Positions 44,984 to 55,568 of a DNA stretch of 64,000 bases are shown piece by piece. Numbering within the stretch: the first letter of the stretch is position 1; the number at the start of each line of letters is the position of its first letter. The stretch covers positions 1,116,001-1,180,000 of the forward strand of contig NZ_JBHZGI010000001.1 of assembly GCF_051900535.1 (NCBI RefSeq). Direction: 5' to 3'. Made by a program: the position numbers and the translations under genes. This stretch comes from Frateuria_A sp051900535. GTDB lineage: Bacteria > Pseudomonadota > Gammaproteobacteria > Xanthomonadales > Rhodanobacteraceae. The notes beneath the pieces were generated by a model. It ran no database searches. It saw only the letters and a program-made list of their open reading frames with translations, and was not told the origin of the DNA.

Positions 44984-46252
44984 TCAGCCGTAAACCGGGA
45001 AGTTCTTGCACTGCGCCTCGACCTGCGCGCGCACCCTGGCGATCACCGCCTCGTCGCCCGGCGCGTCGAGCACATCGCACAGCCAGTTGGCCAGGTCCAC
45101 GCAGTCGGCTTCCTTGTAACCGCGGGTGGTGACGGCCGGGGTGCCCACGCGCAGGCCCGAGGTGACGAAGGGCTTCTGCGGATCGTTCGGCACGGCGTTC
45201 TTGTTGACCGTGATGTGCGCCTTGCCCAGCGCCGCTTCCGCGTCCTTGCCGGTGACGCCCTTGCCGATCATGTCGACCAGCATCAGATGGTTCTCGGTGC
45301 CGCCGGAGACGATCTTGTAGCCGCGCTCGATGATCGTCTTCGCCATCGCTTGCGCGTTCTTCACCACCTGCGCTTGGTAGGCCTTGAAGTCCGGCTCCAG
45401 CGCTTCCTTGAAAGCCACCGCCTTGGCCGCGATCACGTGCATCAGCGGGCCACCCTGGATGCCGGGGAACACGATCGACTGCAGTTTCTTCTCGATCTCC
45501 TCGCCCGCTTCGCCCATGGCGTCGCGGCTGGCCACGATGATGCCGCCACGCGGGCCGCGCAGGGTCTTGTGGGTGGTCGAGGTGACCACGTGTGCGTGCG
45601 GCAGCGGGCTCGGGTAGACGCCGGCGGCGATCAGGCCCGCCACGTGCGCCATGTCGACGAAGAAGTAGGCGCCGACCGAGTCGGCAATCTGGCGCATGCG
45701 CTTCCAGTCGACTACCTGCGAGTAGGCGGAGAAGCCGCCCACCAGCATCTTCGGCTTGTGCTCGTCGGCGAGGCGCTGGACCTCGTCGTAGTCGATCAGG
45801 CCGGCGTCGTTCACGCCGTACTGCACGGCATTGAACAGCTTGCCGGAGATGTTGACCTTGGCGCCGTGGGTGAGATGGCCGCCATGGGCGAGCGACATGC
45901 CCAGGATGGTGTCGCCCGGCGAGAGCAGCGCCAGGTAGACCGCCTGGTTCGCCTGCGAGCCCGAGTGCGGTTGCACGTTGGCGTAGGTGGCGCCGAACAG
46001 CTGCTTGACGCGGTCGATGGCCAGGCGCTCGGCCACGTCCACGTACTCGCAGCCGCCGTAGTAGCGCTTGCCGGGGTAGCCCTCGGCGTACTTGTTGGTC
46101 AACACCGAGCCCTGCGCTTCCATCACGCGCGGGCTGGCGTAGTTCTCCGAGGCGATCAGCTCGACGTGGTCTTCCTGGCGACGCGCTTCGTCGGCGATGG
46201 CCTTGGCCAGCTCAGGGTCGAAACCTTCGATCGTGCAATCCTTCGGGAACAT
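44984..46252 (-). CDS. glyA: serine hydroxymethyltransferase
   Basis: PLP enzyme that converts serine and tetrahydrofolate to glycine and methylene-tetrahydrofolate. The 422-residue length is normal. The PLP lysine sits in TSTTHKTLRGPRGG; ELIASENYASPRVM and the conserved YPGKRYYGGCEYVD region bind folate and cofactor. The start at 46252 (MFPKDCTIEGFDPEL) was preferred to one 20 codons upstream because it agrees with the family start. First gene of the glyA-nrdR-ribD run. Confidence 0.97.
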   Translation of the reverse strand: MFPKDCTIEGFDPELAKAIADEARRQEDHVELIASENYASPRVMEAQGSVLTNKYAEGYPGKRYYGGCEYVDVAERLAIDRVKQLFGATYANVQPHSGSQANQAVYLALLSPGDTILGMSLAHGGHLTHGAKVNISGKLFNAVQYGVNDAGLIDYDEVQRLADEHKPKMLVGGFSAYSQVVDWKRMRQIADSVGAYFFVDMAHVAGLIAAGVYPSPLPHAHVVTSTTHKTLRGPRGGIIVASRDAMGEAGEEIEKKLQSIVFPGIQGGPLMHVIAAKAVAFKEALEPDFKAYQAQVVKNAQAMAKTIIERGYKIVSGGTENHLMLVDMIGKGVTGKDAEAALGKAHITVNKNAVPNDPQKPFVTSGLRVGTPAVTTRGYKEADCVDLANWLCDVLDAPGDEAVIARVRAQVEAQCKNFPVYG

Positions 46253-46344
46253 GCGTCGCCTCGGCGTTCTGGGAGCGGGGGAATAGCCGAAAAGTGTAGC
46301 CCTCGTGGGCATTCACGGCCACTGCGGGTGCTTGTGGCGAGTTT

Positions 46345-46364
46345 GCGTACGATGTACCGTACGC
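46345..46364. promoter_or_regulatory. perfect palindrome, likely TetR operator
   Basis: GCGTACG and CGTACGC arms around ATGTAC (20 bases) lie 27 bases before the hydrolase start. A weak TTGTGG-N17-TACCGT promoter would overlap it (46332-46360). The TetR gene is the second gene of this pair. Confidence 0.65.
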
Positions 46365-46390
46365 TGCACGCTACCCTAGGGAATCCCCCG

Positions 46391-47455
46391 ATGACGCCTG
46401 TCCGTCGCACGCCTGCCATCGCGCGCCGCCTTCGCCGCCTCGTGGCGGCCGCCCTGCTGTCGATCCCGCTGGCGCTGTGCGCCGCCACCGTCGAAGGAGT
46501 GGGCATCCGGCCGATCACCTTCCCGGACCCGGTCAACCAAAGCCACACACCGGGATTCGTGTTCTACCCCGCGTCCGAGCCGACGCACGGCACGACCACC
46601 TTCGGCCCGTACGACGTTGCCGCCAAGCCCGGTGCCGCAGCCGCGCGCGGCGCGTGGCCGCTGGTGGTCATCTCGCACGGGCATGGCGGCTCGGACCTGG
46701 GCCATCACGACCTTGCCAGCTACCTCGCGCGGCACGGCTTCGTCGTCGCCACCTTCGAGCAACCCGGCGACAACTTCCACGACCAGAGCGGGTCGGCCAC
46801 GTCCAGGGTGCTGGTGGGACGCGCCATCGAAGTGCGCACGGTCATCGACACGGTGCTCTCGGACGCGCGCTGGAAAACGCTGGTCGATCCGGCGCGCATC
46901 GGCGTGGCCGGTTTTTCCGCGGGCGGCTACACCAGCCTGCTCGTCGTGGGCGCCAAGCCGCGATTCGATCTTTTCATCGGCTACTGCCACCGCCACCCGG
47001 ACGACATGGAGACCTGTGGCCCGGCGAAGCAGCTCACGCCCGAGGCGGCCGAAGCCTACCTGGCGGATATCCAGCACGACATCGGCCGCTGGGGCGACAC
47101 CGCCGACCCGCGCGTCAAGGCCGCCTTCGTGATGGCGCCGCTGTCGCTGATCTTCGACAAGGCCGGCGCCGGCGCGATCGATCGGCCGGTCGACCTCTGG
47201 TATGGCCAGCACGACCAGGTGCTGTTGCCCCCGGAAAACGCGCTGCACCTCGCGCCGCTTGTTCCCACCCTCGCTCACGTCAACGAGGTGCCGAAGGCGG
47301 ACCACTGGGTCTTCCTGGCCCCCTGCTCGGCGGCGCTGGCGAAGAGTGCTGGCGAGATCTGCAAAGACCCGCCGGGCGTGGACCGCGCAAAGGTGCACCA
47401 GCGCATCAACGCCGACGCCGTGGCCTTCTTCCGCAAGACGCTGGGCACGCACTGA
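46391..47455 (+). CDS. secreted alpha/beta hydrolase (dienelactone hydrolase / PAF-acetylhydrolase-like)
   Basis: 354 residues with a signal peptide (VAAALLSIPLALCAA) and a mature esterase-like domain. The nucleophile Ser176 lies in GVAGFSAGGY; the oxyanion segment is SHGHGGSDLGHHD, and the His is in KADHWVFL. The position of the acid is likely YGQHDQV. The layout resembles secreted lipases of the PAF-AH type, but the substrate cannot be told. The palindrome upstream suggests repression by the TetR protein encoded next, two bases downstream. Confidence 0.85.
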   Translation: MTPVRRTPAIARRLRRLVAAALLSIPLALCAATVEGVGIRPITFPDPVNQSHTPGFVFYPASEPTHGTTTFGPYDVAAKPGAAAARGAWPLVVISHGHGGSDLGHHDLASYLARHGFVVATFEQPGDNFHDQSGSATSRVLVGRAIEVRTVIDTVLSDARWKTLVDPARIGVAGFSAGGYTSLLVVGAKPRFDLFIGYCHRHPDDMETCGPAKQLTPEAAEAYLADIQHDIGRWGDTADPRVKAAFVMAPLSLIFDKAGAGAIDRPVDLWYGQHDQVLLPPENALHLAPLVPTLAHVNEVPKADHWVFLAPCSAALAKSAGEICKDPPGVDRAKVHQRINADAVAFFRKTLGTH

Positions 47456-47456
47456 C

Positions 47457-48065
47457 ATGCCCAAGGCGCTCAGCGAGCAGGACGCGGAAGCCTTCCGCGA
47501 ACGCATCTGCCAGGCGGCGGCGCGGTTGTTCGTCGAGGAAGGCCCTGCCGCCGTCAGCATGCGCCGCATCGCAGCCGAGCTCGGCTGCGGCACGATGACG
47601 CCTTACCGCTACTTCGCCAGCAAGGAGCAGATCGTCACGGCCGTGCGCACGCGGGGCATGCACCGGTTCTCCGAGGCGCTGGAGCGCGCGCTGGACACGC
47701 CGGGAGATGGCCGCACGCGCAGCCGCGCGGTGCGCGATGCCTACGTCGCCTTCGCCCGCCGCGAGACGGCCACCTACCGGCTGATGTTCGAATATCCCGA
47801 GCCCCGCCGCGACGACCCGGCCTATCGCGAAGCCCACGCGCGCATGTGGCGCACGATCGCCGCCCACGTCGAGGTGCTGGTGGCCGAAGGCGCGGTGGAG
47901 GCCGACGCGCCGCTGCTGGGTCACCAGATCTGGGCGGCGCTGCACGGCGCGGTGATGCTGGAGATTGCCGGTTTGTTGCCCGAAGGCTTCGACGCCGCCT
48001 CGTTGCATACCCGCACCGCCGGCACGTTGTTCGAAGCGGCGCGGCCCGGCCGCGCTCAGTCCTGA
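47457..48065 (+). CDS. TetR/AcrR-family transcriptional regulator
   Basis: 202 residues. The N-terminal helix-turn-helix (about 15-62) contains VSMRRIAAELGCGTMTPYRYF, and a helical ligand domain follows with YRLMFEYPEPRRDDPAYREA (WHG/TetR_C type). It starts two bases after the hydrolase stop and should bind the palindrome at 46345 to control both genes. The effector is unknown. The 3' end overlaps the opposite DUF817 gene by ten bases. Confidence 0.9.
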   Translation: MPKALSEQDAEAFRERICQAAARLFVEEGPAAVSMRRIAAELGCGTMTPYRYFASKEQIVTAVRTRGMHRFSEALERALDTPGDGRTRSRAVRDAYVAFARRETATYRLMFEYPEPRRDDPAYREAHARMWRTIAAHVEVLVAEGAVEADAPLLGHQIWAALHGAVMLEIAGLLPEGFDAASLHTRTAGTLFEAARPGRAQS

Positions 48066-48925
48066 TCGGCGCCTTCCCTGCGCCGGTGCAACGCCCAGAC
48101 CATCACGTAGCTGATCACCATCAGCAGCAGCCACGACCCCAGCTTCGACACCGGCACCATCGACCAACCGTGGCGCTGCGCCGGATAGAGCCAGGCGCGG
48201 CTGAATGTGCCCACGTTCTCCGCCAGCCAGATGAACAGCGCCACCAGCACGAAACCCAGCAGCAACGGCATGCGCCGGTGCACGCGGCGGATGCGGTAGT
48301 GCACCCGGGTGTGCCGGAACAGCCACGCCAGCGCGGCGAACAGCAACACCCGGGCGTCCGGCAGGTAATGGTGGGTGAAGAAGTTGAGGTAGATCGCCAG
48401 CGTCAGCGCCGCGGCCGGGGCAAAGCCCGGGTGGCCGGTGAAGCGGAAATCGAACAGCCGCCAGGCGCGTGCGATGTAGCTGCCGACCGAGGCGTACATG
48501 AAGCCGGAGAACAGCGGCACCCCGCCCAGGCGCAGCAGCGAGGGCTCCGGGTACGTCCACGAGCCCACCGCCGTCTTGAACAGTTCCATCAGCGTGCCGA
48601 CCACGTGGAACAGCGCGATCACGCGCGCCTCGCGCGGACTCTCCAGCCCGCTCGCCAGCAACGCCAGCTGGATCCCGACCGCCGTCAGCGTGATGAAGTC
48701 GTAGCGCGCCAGCGGCGCATCGGGCGGATACCAGCGCCACGACGCCAGCAGCAGCGTCACCATCAACCCGCCGAACAGGCAGGCGGAGGCCTGTTTCGCC
48801 CCGAAGCAGAGGAATTCGTAGGCAAAGGTCGCCGTCCGCCCGCGCCGGGAGACCCGCTGGCCGACCCACCGTTCCAGCCCGCGCCAACCACGCCGCCTGC
48901 CCCGTACGCCCCCGATCGCTTCCAT
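48056..48925 (-). CDS. DUF817 family integral membrane protein
   Basis: 289 residues with about eight hydrophobic segments. Family features include FAYEFLCFGAKQASACLFGG near the N-terminus and FKTAVGSWTYPEP and HHYLPDARVLLF in the middle. IWLAENVGTFSRAWLYPAQR lies near the end. It is of unknown function. The ATG at 48925 (MEAIGGVRG) is chosen; an in-frame start 55 codons upstream reaches into the ettA promoter region. It converges on the TetR gene and is divergent from ettA. Confidence 0.82.
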   Translation of the reverse strand: MEAIGGVRGRRRGWRGLERWVGQRVSRRGRTATFAYEFLCFGAKQASACLFGGLMVTLLLASWRWYPPDAPLARYDFITLTAVGIQLALLASGLESPREARVIALFHVVGTLMELFKTAVGSWTYPEPSLLRLGGVPLFSGFMYASVGSYIARAWRLFDFRFTGHPGFAPAAALTLAIYLNFFTHHYLPDARVLLFAALAWLFRHTRVHYRIRRVHRRMPLLLGFVLVALFIWLAENVGTFSRAWLYPAQRHGWSMVPVSKLGSWLLLMVISYVMVWALHRRREGADQD

Positions 48926-49079
48926 CGCCCGCTCCCGAGCCAAAACGCCGAGCCTCAAGGGGAAAGCGGCCCGCCGCGTGGCAAGACGCGGCCCGATCGG
49001 CGATAATTGGCGGTCATTTCCCCGCCTTTCTCTGTCGGACCGCTCCCGCGGCCCGCGGACGCCCTTAGGGAGCCGAAGC

Positions 49080-50738
<1,659 letters not shown>

Positions 50739-50770
50739 GCGAATAGCCCCTGCACGCGGGGCGCCCTGTT

Positions 50771-50793
50771 CCCTCTCCCCTCCGGGGAGAGGG
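50771..50793. repeat. CCCTCTCCCC/GGGGAGAGGG palindrome
   Basis: Perfect 10-base arms and a TCC loop, 32 bases after ettA. Same family as the permease-array hairpins; likely transcript end of ettA. Confidence 0.75.
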
Positions 50794-50868
50794 TTGGGGT
50801 GAGGGGCCGCTCTAGCGCGGCAGCACCATCAAGCAAAAAAACAACTACACACCCAACGAGGAACCCCC

Positions 50869-51696
50869 GTGCACTTCATGCAGTCCCTGCACCAGGCATG
50901 GCAGCGCAACAACTCCCTCGTCTGCGTCGGCCTCGACCCCGAGCCGGCCAAGTTCCCGGCGCACCTGCGCGACACTCCCGACGCGGTCTACACCTTCTGC
51001 CGCGCCATCGTCGACGCCACCGCCGACCTCGTCTGCGCCTACAAACCCCAGATCGCCCACTTCGCCGCCCTGCGCGCCGAAGACGCGCTCGAACGCCTGA
51101 TCGCCCACATCCACGAAGCGCACCCTGGCATCCCGGTCATCCTCGACGCCAAGCGCGGCGACATCGGCTCGACCGCCCAGCACTACGCCACCGAAGCCTT
51201 CGAGCGCTACCAGGCCGACGCCGTCACCCTGAACCCCTACCTCGGCCGCGATTCGATCCAACCCTTCCTGGACCGCGCCGACAAGGGCGTGATCCTGCTC
51301 TGCCATACCTCCAACCCCGGCGCCGCCGACCTGCAGGACCTGATCGTCGAAAGCACCAACGGCGAACGCCTGCCGCTCTACCAGCACGTGGCCCGCACCA
51401 TCGCGCGCGACTGGAACACCCACGGCAATTGCGCGCTCGTCACCGGCGCCACCTGGCCCGAACAACTGGCGCAAGTCCGCGCCCTGGTCGGCGACATGCC
51501 CCTGCTCGTCCCCGGCATCGGCGCGCAGGGCGGCGACGTCGAGGCCGTCCTGCGCCACGGCCGCACGGCCGACGGCAGCGGCCTGATGATCAGCTCCTCG
51601 CGCGCCATCCTCTACGCCGGCAACGGAGAGGACTTCGCCAGCGCCGCCCGCAGGGCCACCGAAACCCTGCGCGACCAGATCAACCTCTGCCGTTGA
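50869..51696 (+). CDS. pyrF: orotidine 5'-phosphate decarboxylase (type 2)
   Basis: Last step of UMP synthesis. The 275-residue length and VCVGLDPEPAKFP mark the longer type 2 enzymes. The catalytic lysine is in VILDAKRGDIGSTA, and PGIGAQGGD binds the phosphate. GAGGA lies before the GTG at 50869; an ATG three codons downstream is the alternative start. It stands alone, 130 bases after ettA. Confidence 0.95.
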   Translation: MHFMQSLHQAWQRNNSLVCVGLDPEPAKFPAHLRDTPDAVYTFCRAIVDATADLVCAYKPQIAHFAALRAEDALERLIAHIHEAHPGIPVILDAKRGDIGSTAQHYATEAFERYQADAVTLNPYLGRDSIQPFLDRADKGVILLCHTSNPGAADLQDLIVESTNGERLPLYQHVARTIARDWNTHGNCALVTGATWPEQLAQVRALVGDMPLLVPGIGAQGGDVEAVLRHGRTADGSGLMISSSRAILYAGNGEDFASAARRATETLRDQINLCR

Positions 51697-51863
51697 GTGT
51701 GCCTGGGCTTCGTCCTGCGCCACCCTCCGGACTCGCCCGCGCTCTCACCGCCGATCCGCCATTCCACCGCGAGCAAGGCCTACGTCGGCCCAAGGGCATG
51801 GCTGATGGCACGCTGATGTGGAGCCCCTAATCTGCCGGCTCGCCAAATGGACAAGGAGCGGAG

Positions 51864-53021
51864 ATGGCAGGCAGGCACTGGGTGATAGCGGGGATCGTCG
51901 TGGTCGCAGGCATGTTCGCCATGCCACCACGGGCACGTGCCCGGGACCAAGACACCGTAATGGCGATCATGCCGGTCTTCGGCCAGCTCGTGGCCTGGCG
52001 CATGCCGACAGGCTTCCATCGTGCGAACGAGGAAACACAGGGCACCCACTACCGGTTCGAGGCGCTGCGCAACAAGGAAACCGGCGAGGGCTGGTCGCAA
52101 CGCATCACCCTGGAGGCCGAGGCCAGTGCTGCCTCAGACATGAACCGCACGCCCCTGGACGTCGCAAGCGATATCGCAACCGGATTCAAACAGCGCTGTC
52201 CGGACTCCTACTACGGCATCGAGCTGGACCCTCCCGCCGTCGACGGCTACGAGGCCTATGCAGCCGTGGCCGGCTGCGGCCAGTTGTCGGGAGGCAAGAC
52301 GGCGCACGCCGAGACTGCGTTGATCGTGGTCGTCAAGGGCGCGCACAGCTACTACACCTTGCAGTGGTCCGAGCGCGACCGTGCGCAGGCAACGCCACCG
52401 CGGATCGATGCCGACCTCTGGTCCGGTCGCCTGAAGGAGCTGCTGCCCATCACACTGTGCGACGAGGTTGCCGGGGAGAAGCCGCCCTATCCCTCCTGCG
52501 TCGCACGCATCAGGGCGCATACCGGTCCAGCGACAACATCGGCCCGCCGCAACCACCGATCGACCGATACGGCCGAGGTCGAGGCCCGCTGGGAAGCCAT
52601 CGGGTTCACGATCACCCTCCAGCACTACCTGTCCACGCTGGCCGCCGCCTGTGACGCGCTGCCTGATGCGGCCGCACAGCCCAAGGGCCTGCTCCAGACG
52701 TGGCAGGAGCGCGGCCGGAACGGGTCATTCCTCGACGCCAGCCGGATGTACCAGACCGCGCTGGTGACCGCGGTACAGAAGTCCAATGGCGAGGAAGCGG
52801 CGCAACGCATTCTTGCCAACCAGATGGCACTGGTGCGACAGCAGGGGGACGATGAGGCCAGCAAGCTCCTCGGTGACGACCTATCGCGGCGGGCCGAAAC
52901 CTGTCGCCAGGTCCGGGCCGACCTCGCCGCGGGGCAATACGATATCGGCCGGGACCTGCCGATGTACGCCACACTGGACACCCTGGTCCGGGAGCTGGAC
53001 GGGGGCGGCGGCGGCTTGTAG
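51864..53021 (+). CDS. secreted protein of unknown function
   Basis: 385 residues, not recognised. A signal peptide (VIAGIVVVAGMFAMPPRARA) is clear, and AAGGAG precedes the ATG. The mature protein has two parts: an N-terminal half (about 30-200) with several aromatic stretches (GTHYRFEALRNKETGEGW, SYYTLQWSERDRA), and a helical C-terminal half. Six or so cysteines are scattered through it. No membrane anchor follows the signal. There is no co-operonic partner except the TfoX-like gene 80 bases later. About 165 bases upstream of it hold nothing recognisable. Confidence 0.7.
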   Translation: MAGRHWVIAGIVVVAGMFAMPPRARARDQDTVMAIMPVFGQLVAWRMPTGFHRANEETQGTHYRFEALRNKETGEGWSQRITLEAEASAASDMNRTPLDVASDIATGFKQRCPDSYYGIELDPPAVDGYEAYAAVAGCGQLSGGKTAHAETALIVVVKGAHSYYTLQWSERDRAQATPPRIDADLWSGRLKELLPITLCDEVAGEKPPYPSCVARIRAHTGPATTSARRNHRSTDTAEVEARWEAIGFTITLQHYLSTLAAACDALPDAAAQPKGLLQTWQERGRNGSFLDASRMYQTALVTAVQKSNGEEAAQRILANQMALVRQQGDDEASKLLGDDLSRRAETCRQVRADLAAGQYDIGRDLPMYATLDTLVRELDGGGGGL

Positions 53022-53101
53022 GCATGCGGCATGCACTTTCTGCCTGCCGGGCACCCGCAGAACGCATGCACAGCGAGCGGCAACAAAAAGGCACCTGACT
53101 C

Positions 53102-53437
53102 ATGGCCACAGACCTTTCCTTCATCGAATACATCGTCGAGCAATCCGGGCTCGATGACCGCATCACCTTCAAGCGGATGTTCGGCGAGTACGGGATCTAC
53201 ATCGACGGAAAAGTGGTCGCATTCGCATGCGACAACAGCCTGTTCGTCAAGTCGGCAAATGCCACCGCGGAGCTGACGGCAAGCCTGCCGCGCCGCCCGC
53301 CCTACCCCGGTGCCAAGCCCTATCCGGTCGCGGACGAGTTGCTGGACGATTCGGACCGGTTGCAGGCGTTGCTGCTGGCCACCGCGAATGCCATGCCCGA
53401 GCCCAAGCCGAAGAAACCCAGGAAAGGCCGGGAGTAA
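53102..53437 (+). CDS. TfoX N-terminal domain protein
   Basis: 111 residues. The TfoX_N signature is clear: DRITFKRMFGEYGIYIDGKV, VAFACDNSLFVKS, then RRPPYPGAKPYPV. It consists of the N-terminal TfoX domain only; the C-terminal helix-hairpin-helix half of the competence regulator TfoX is absent. It ends in a lysine-rich tail. Stand-alone TfoX_N proteins are common and of unclear role, so a competence function is not assumed. Confidence 0.85.
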   Translation: MATDLSFIEYIVEQSGLDDRITFKRMFGEYGIYIDGKVVAFACDNSLFVKSANATAELTASLPRRPPYPGAKPYPVADELLDDSDRLQALLLATANAMPEPKPKKPRKGRE

Positions 53438-53504
53438 TCACGACATCGCGGGAAGGGGCGGTCAGTTTGCCGGGTGGCACAACGAGCGCCACGCCAGTCC
53501 GCTG

Positions 53505-55430
53505 TCAGAACTGGTCGCTCGCCGGTACCCACGAACTTGAACTGCTCGGCGGCACGCGCGCGGGCGGAGGCGCCGGCTCGACACCCTCGCAACCGGGCGG
53601 CAGCGGACCGCCGCTGACGCGCGCTGCGGCGCATTGCGCCGCGTTGTCCAGCTTGATCGGCGCCGCGGGCACGGCGGTCGACGTGGCTTTCGCCGCGCTG
53701 CTGGAGGCGGTGGGATCGAGCGATTTCACCGGCGCCAGGTTCAGGCGCTTGTAGAGATCCGGATCCTTGGCGGCCTTCGCGGGCGGGTCGCCGCCGCAGC
53801 CGAACAGCGCGATGGGAAACAGCGGGCTGACCTTGCAATTGAGCCGCACGCCGCGCGGCAGGTGGAATGTGTGCTTGATGGTGGTCTTCTCGACCGCGTG
53901 GCGCAGGGCGGTATCGATGGAGCTCTCGCCTTCGGGCGCCCAGTCGTCCTCGAAGCGGGTTGGCTTGTAGCCGATGTCGGGTGCGCGATGGTCCATGATT
54001 TGGGTGTCGCCGTGCGGCTTGAGCTGGATGTAACTGCCCAGCCGGCCCCGCTGGGCGCCTTCGGCGGCACCCGGTTGCGCCTTGCCTTGCTTGCCTTCGC
54101 CCTGCCCCTTGCCTTGGCCGGTTTGCGGCGCAGGTGCGCCGTTCGCGCTCGCGGTTTCGGATGCACCCTCGCGGGCGCCGGGGGTACCGGTGTCGCTGCC
54201 TTGCGGCGTGGCCTCGGGGGCGCTGGCCGGTGCGTTCTCCTGCGCGGTGGCACTACCGGGTTCTGTGGCGGCGCTCTCCCCGGCGGGGGTTGACGGTGCG
54301 GCGGCTTCGGCCGATGCCGGCTCGGTCGACGGCGTGGTCGCGATCTGCGGGCGGGCCAGGATGACCGGGGCCGCGGACGAGGTCGCCTTGGGTACGTCGA
54401 TGGCGGGCGCGGACGGTTGGGGCACCGCCGGTGCGGCCGTCGTCTCCAGAGGTACGGCAGAGAGTTGCGGTTCGGCGAGCTGGATGCTGGGCGCCTGCAC
54501 GCGCGGGCGTTCGCGCGGCACGAGTGGCGCGGGTGCGCTGACCTGCGGCGCCAGGTTGATGGTCGGCGCGGCCTGCGCCGGCAGCGGGATGGCCTCGACC
54601 TGGGGCGTGGCCGGCGCGGCGGGCGGTTGTGGGCGGACCAGGTCCACGGTACTGGGTGGCAAGGCTTTCGGCGGCGCGACCTGGTCGAGCGCGATGCTCG
54701 GCGTCGCGACCGGCGGGGTCGCTTGGGCGGGCACGGCGGGCATCGCCAGCGAAGGCGGCGTGGGCATCGGCCGGTTGCCTTCGGCCTGCGGCTTGCGCAC
54801 CGGCTCGGGCTGGAACTTCGGTGGCACCGGGCGCACCGTCGGCGGCGTGGCCAGGTTGATCCGTGGCGGCGTGCCAGCCAGCGGCACGGGCGCGAGGTCC
54901 TGCGTCGGCTGCGGACGCGGCAGCGTGAGTGGCGGGGGCGGCGCGGCGGCCTTGGCAATCTGGATGGTCGCCTTCGGTGCGGTGATCGTGATGACCGGCG
55001 TGTCGGGTCTGGAAGGCGTCGGCGTCGGTGTCGTGCTGGGTGCGCGCCGGGCCTGCACCGCCGCGGTGGTGCGGGTGTTCCCGCGGTGGCGCGGCCCGAT
55101 CCGCTTGGGCGGCGTGCCGCGTACGGGCGGCGGGGGCGGCGGCTCGGGCTTGTCGATCAGGCGCACCTGCAGCGGCTCACTCTTGTGTTCGGGCTCCTGC
55201 AGATCGTAGGCGGGCCCGAGGATGGCGCCGAACAGCACCATGAGGTGCACCAGCAGCGTGCCGGCCAGCCCGGCGATGCGCAGGGCGCGATCGCGTGGCC
55301 GCTCGGCACGTCGACGACGGTAGACGATGGCTTGTGCCGCCGCCTCGCGTGGCGAGCGCAGCATGAGGACCGGGTGCGCTTTGGCGGGCGAGTCGCTCGG
55401 CTTGTCCGCGGGTGGCAGGGGCATGGGCAA
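53505..55430 (-). CDS. proline-rich single-pass membrane protein, paralogue 1
   Basis: 641 residues. A basic cytoplasmic start leads to one membrane segment at about 50-75 (LAGTLLVHLMVLFGAILGPA). LQVRLIDKPEPPPPPPVRG follows, and then about 390 residues rich in proline and alanine. A compact domain at about 465-575 has Y-Q-x(4)-GD-x-Q-M-x-H and YKPTRFEDD, with cysteines in LNCKV and FGCGGD. The tail is low complexity. The layout recalls TonB but the C-terminal TonB domain is absent. It shares both the LQVRLI segment and the C-terminal domain with the gene upstream (55569-56636), so the two are tandem paralogues. Function unknown. Confidence 0.8.
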   Translation of the reverse strand: MPMPLPPADKPSDSPAKAHPVLMLRSPREAAAQAIVYRRRRAERPRDRALRIAGLAGTLLVHLMVLFGAILGPAYDLQEPEHKSEPLQVRLIDKPEPPPPPPVRGTPPKRIGPRHRGNTRTTAAVQARRAPSTTPTPTPSRPDTPVITITAPKATIQIAKAAAPPPPLTLPRPQPTQDLAPVPLAGTPPRINLATPPTVRPVPPKFQPEPVRKPQAEGNRPMPTPPSLAMPAVPAQATPPVATPSIALDQVAPPKALPPSTVDLVRPQPPAAPATPQVEAIPLPAQAAPTINLAPQVSAPAPLVPRERPRVQAPSIQLAEPQLSAVPLETTAAPAVPQPSAPAIDVPKATSSAAPVILARPQIATTPSTEPASAEAAAPSTPAGESAATEPGSATAQENAPASAPEATPQGSDTGTPGAREGASETASANGAPAPQTGQGKGQGEGKQGKAQPGAAEGAQRGRLGSYIQLKPHGDTQIMDHRAPDIGYKPTRFEDDWAPEGESSIDTALRHAVEKTTIKHTFHLPRGVRLNCKVSPLFPIALFGCGGDPPAKAAKDPDLYKRLNLAPVKSLDPTASSSAAKATSTAVPAAPIKLDNAAQCAAARVSGGPLPPGCEGVEPAPPPARVPPSSSSSWVPASDQF

Positions 55431-55568
55431 AGTGTAGCTTGCGGGGTGGAAGGGCCGTGCGCGGTGAACGGGATCCAGCGTTCGTTTGGAAGCGGCTTGG
55501 GGACGGTGGCCTTTCCCGGGGGTCGGAAATCATCACAGGTCGCGGGATGGGATCCCGGGCAAGGCGCC

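Noticed and set aside
44696..47455. 919-codon + frame ending with the hydrolase
   Set aside because: The part before 46391 is antisense to nrdR and glyA; the real protein starts at its signal peptide.
53505..55430. TonB protein
   Set aside because: The N-terminal span and proline-rich linker fit, but the C-terminal TonB domain is absent and no ExbBD genes are near.
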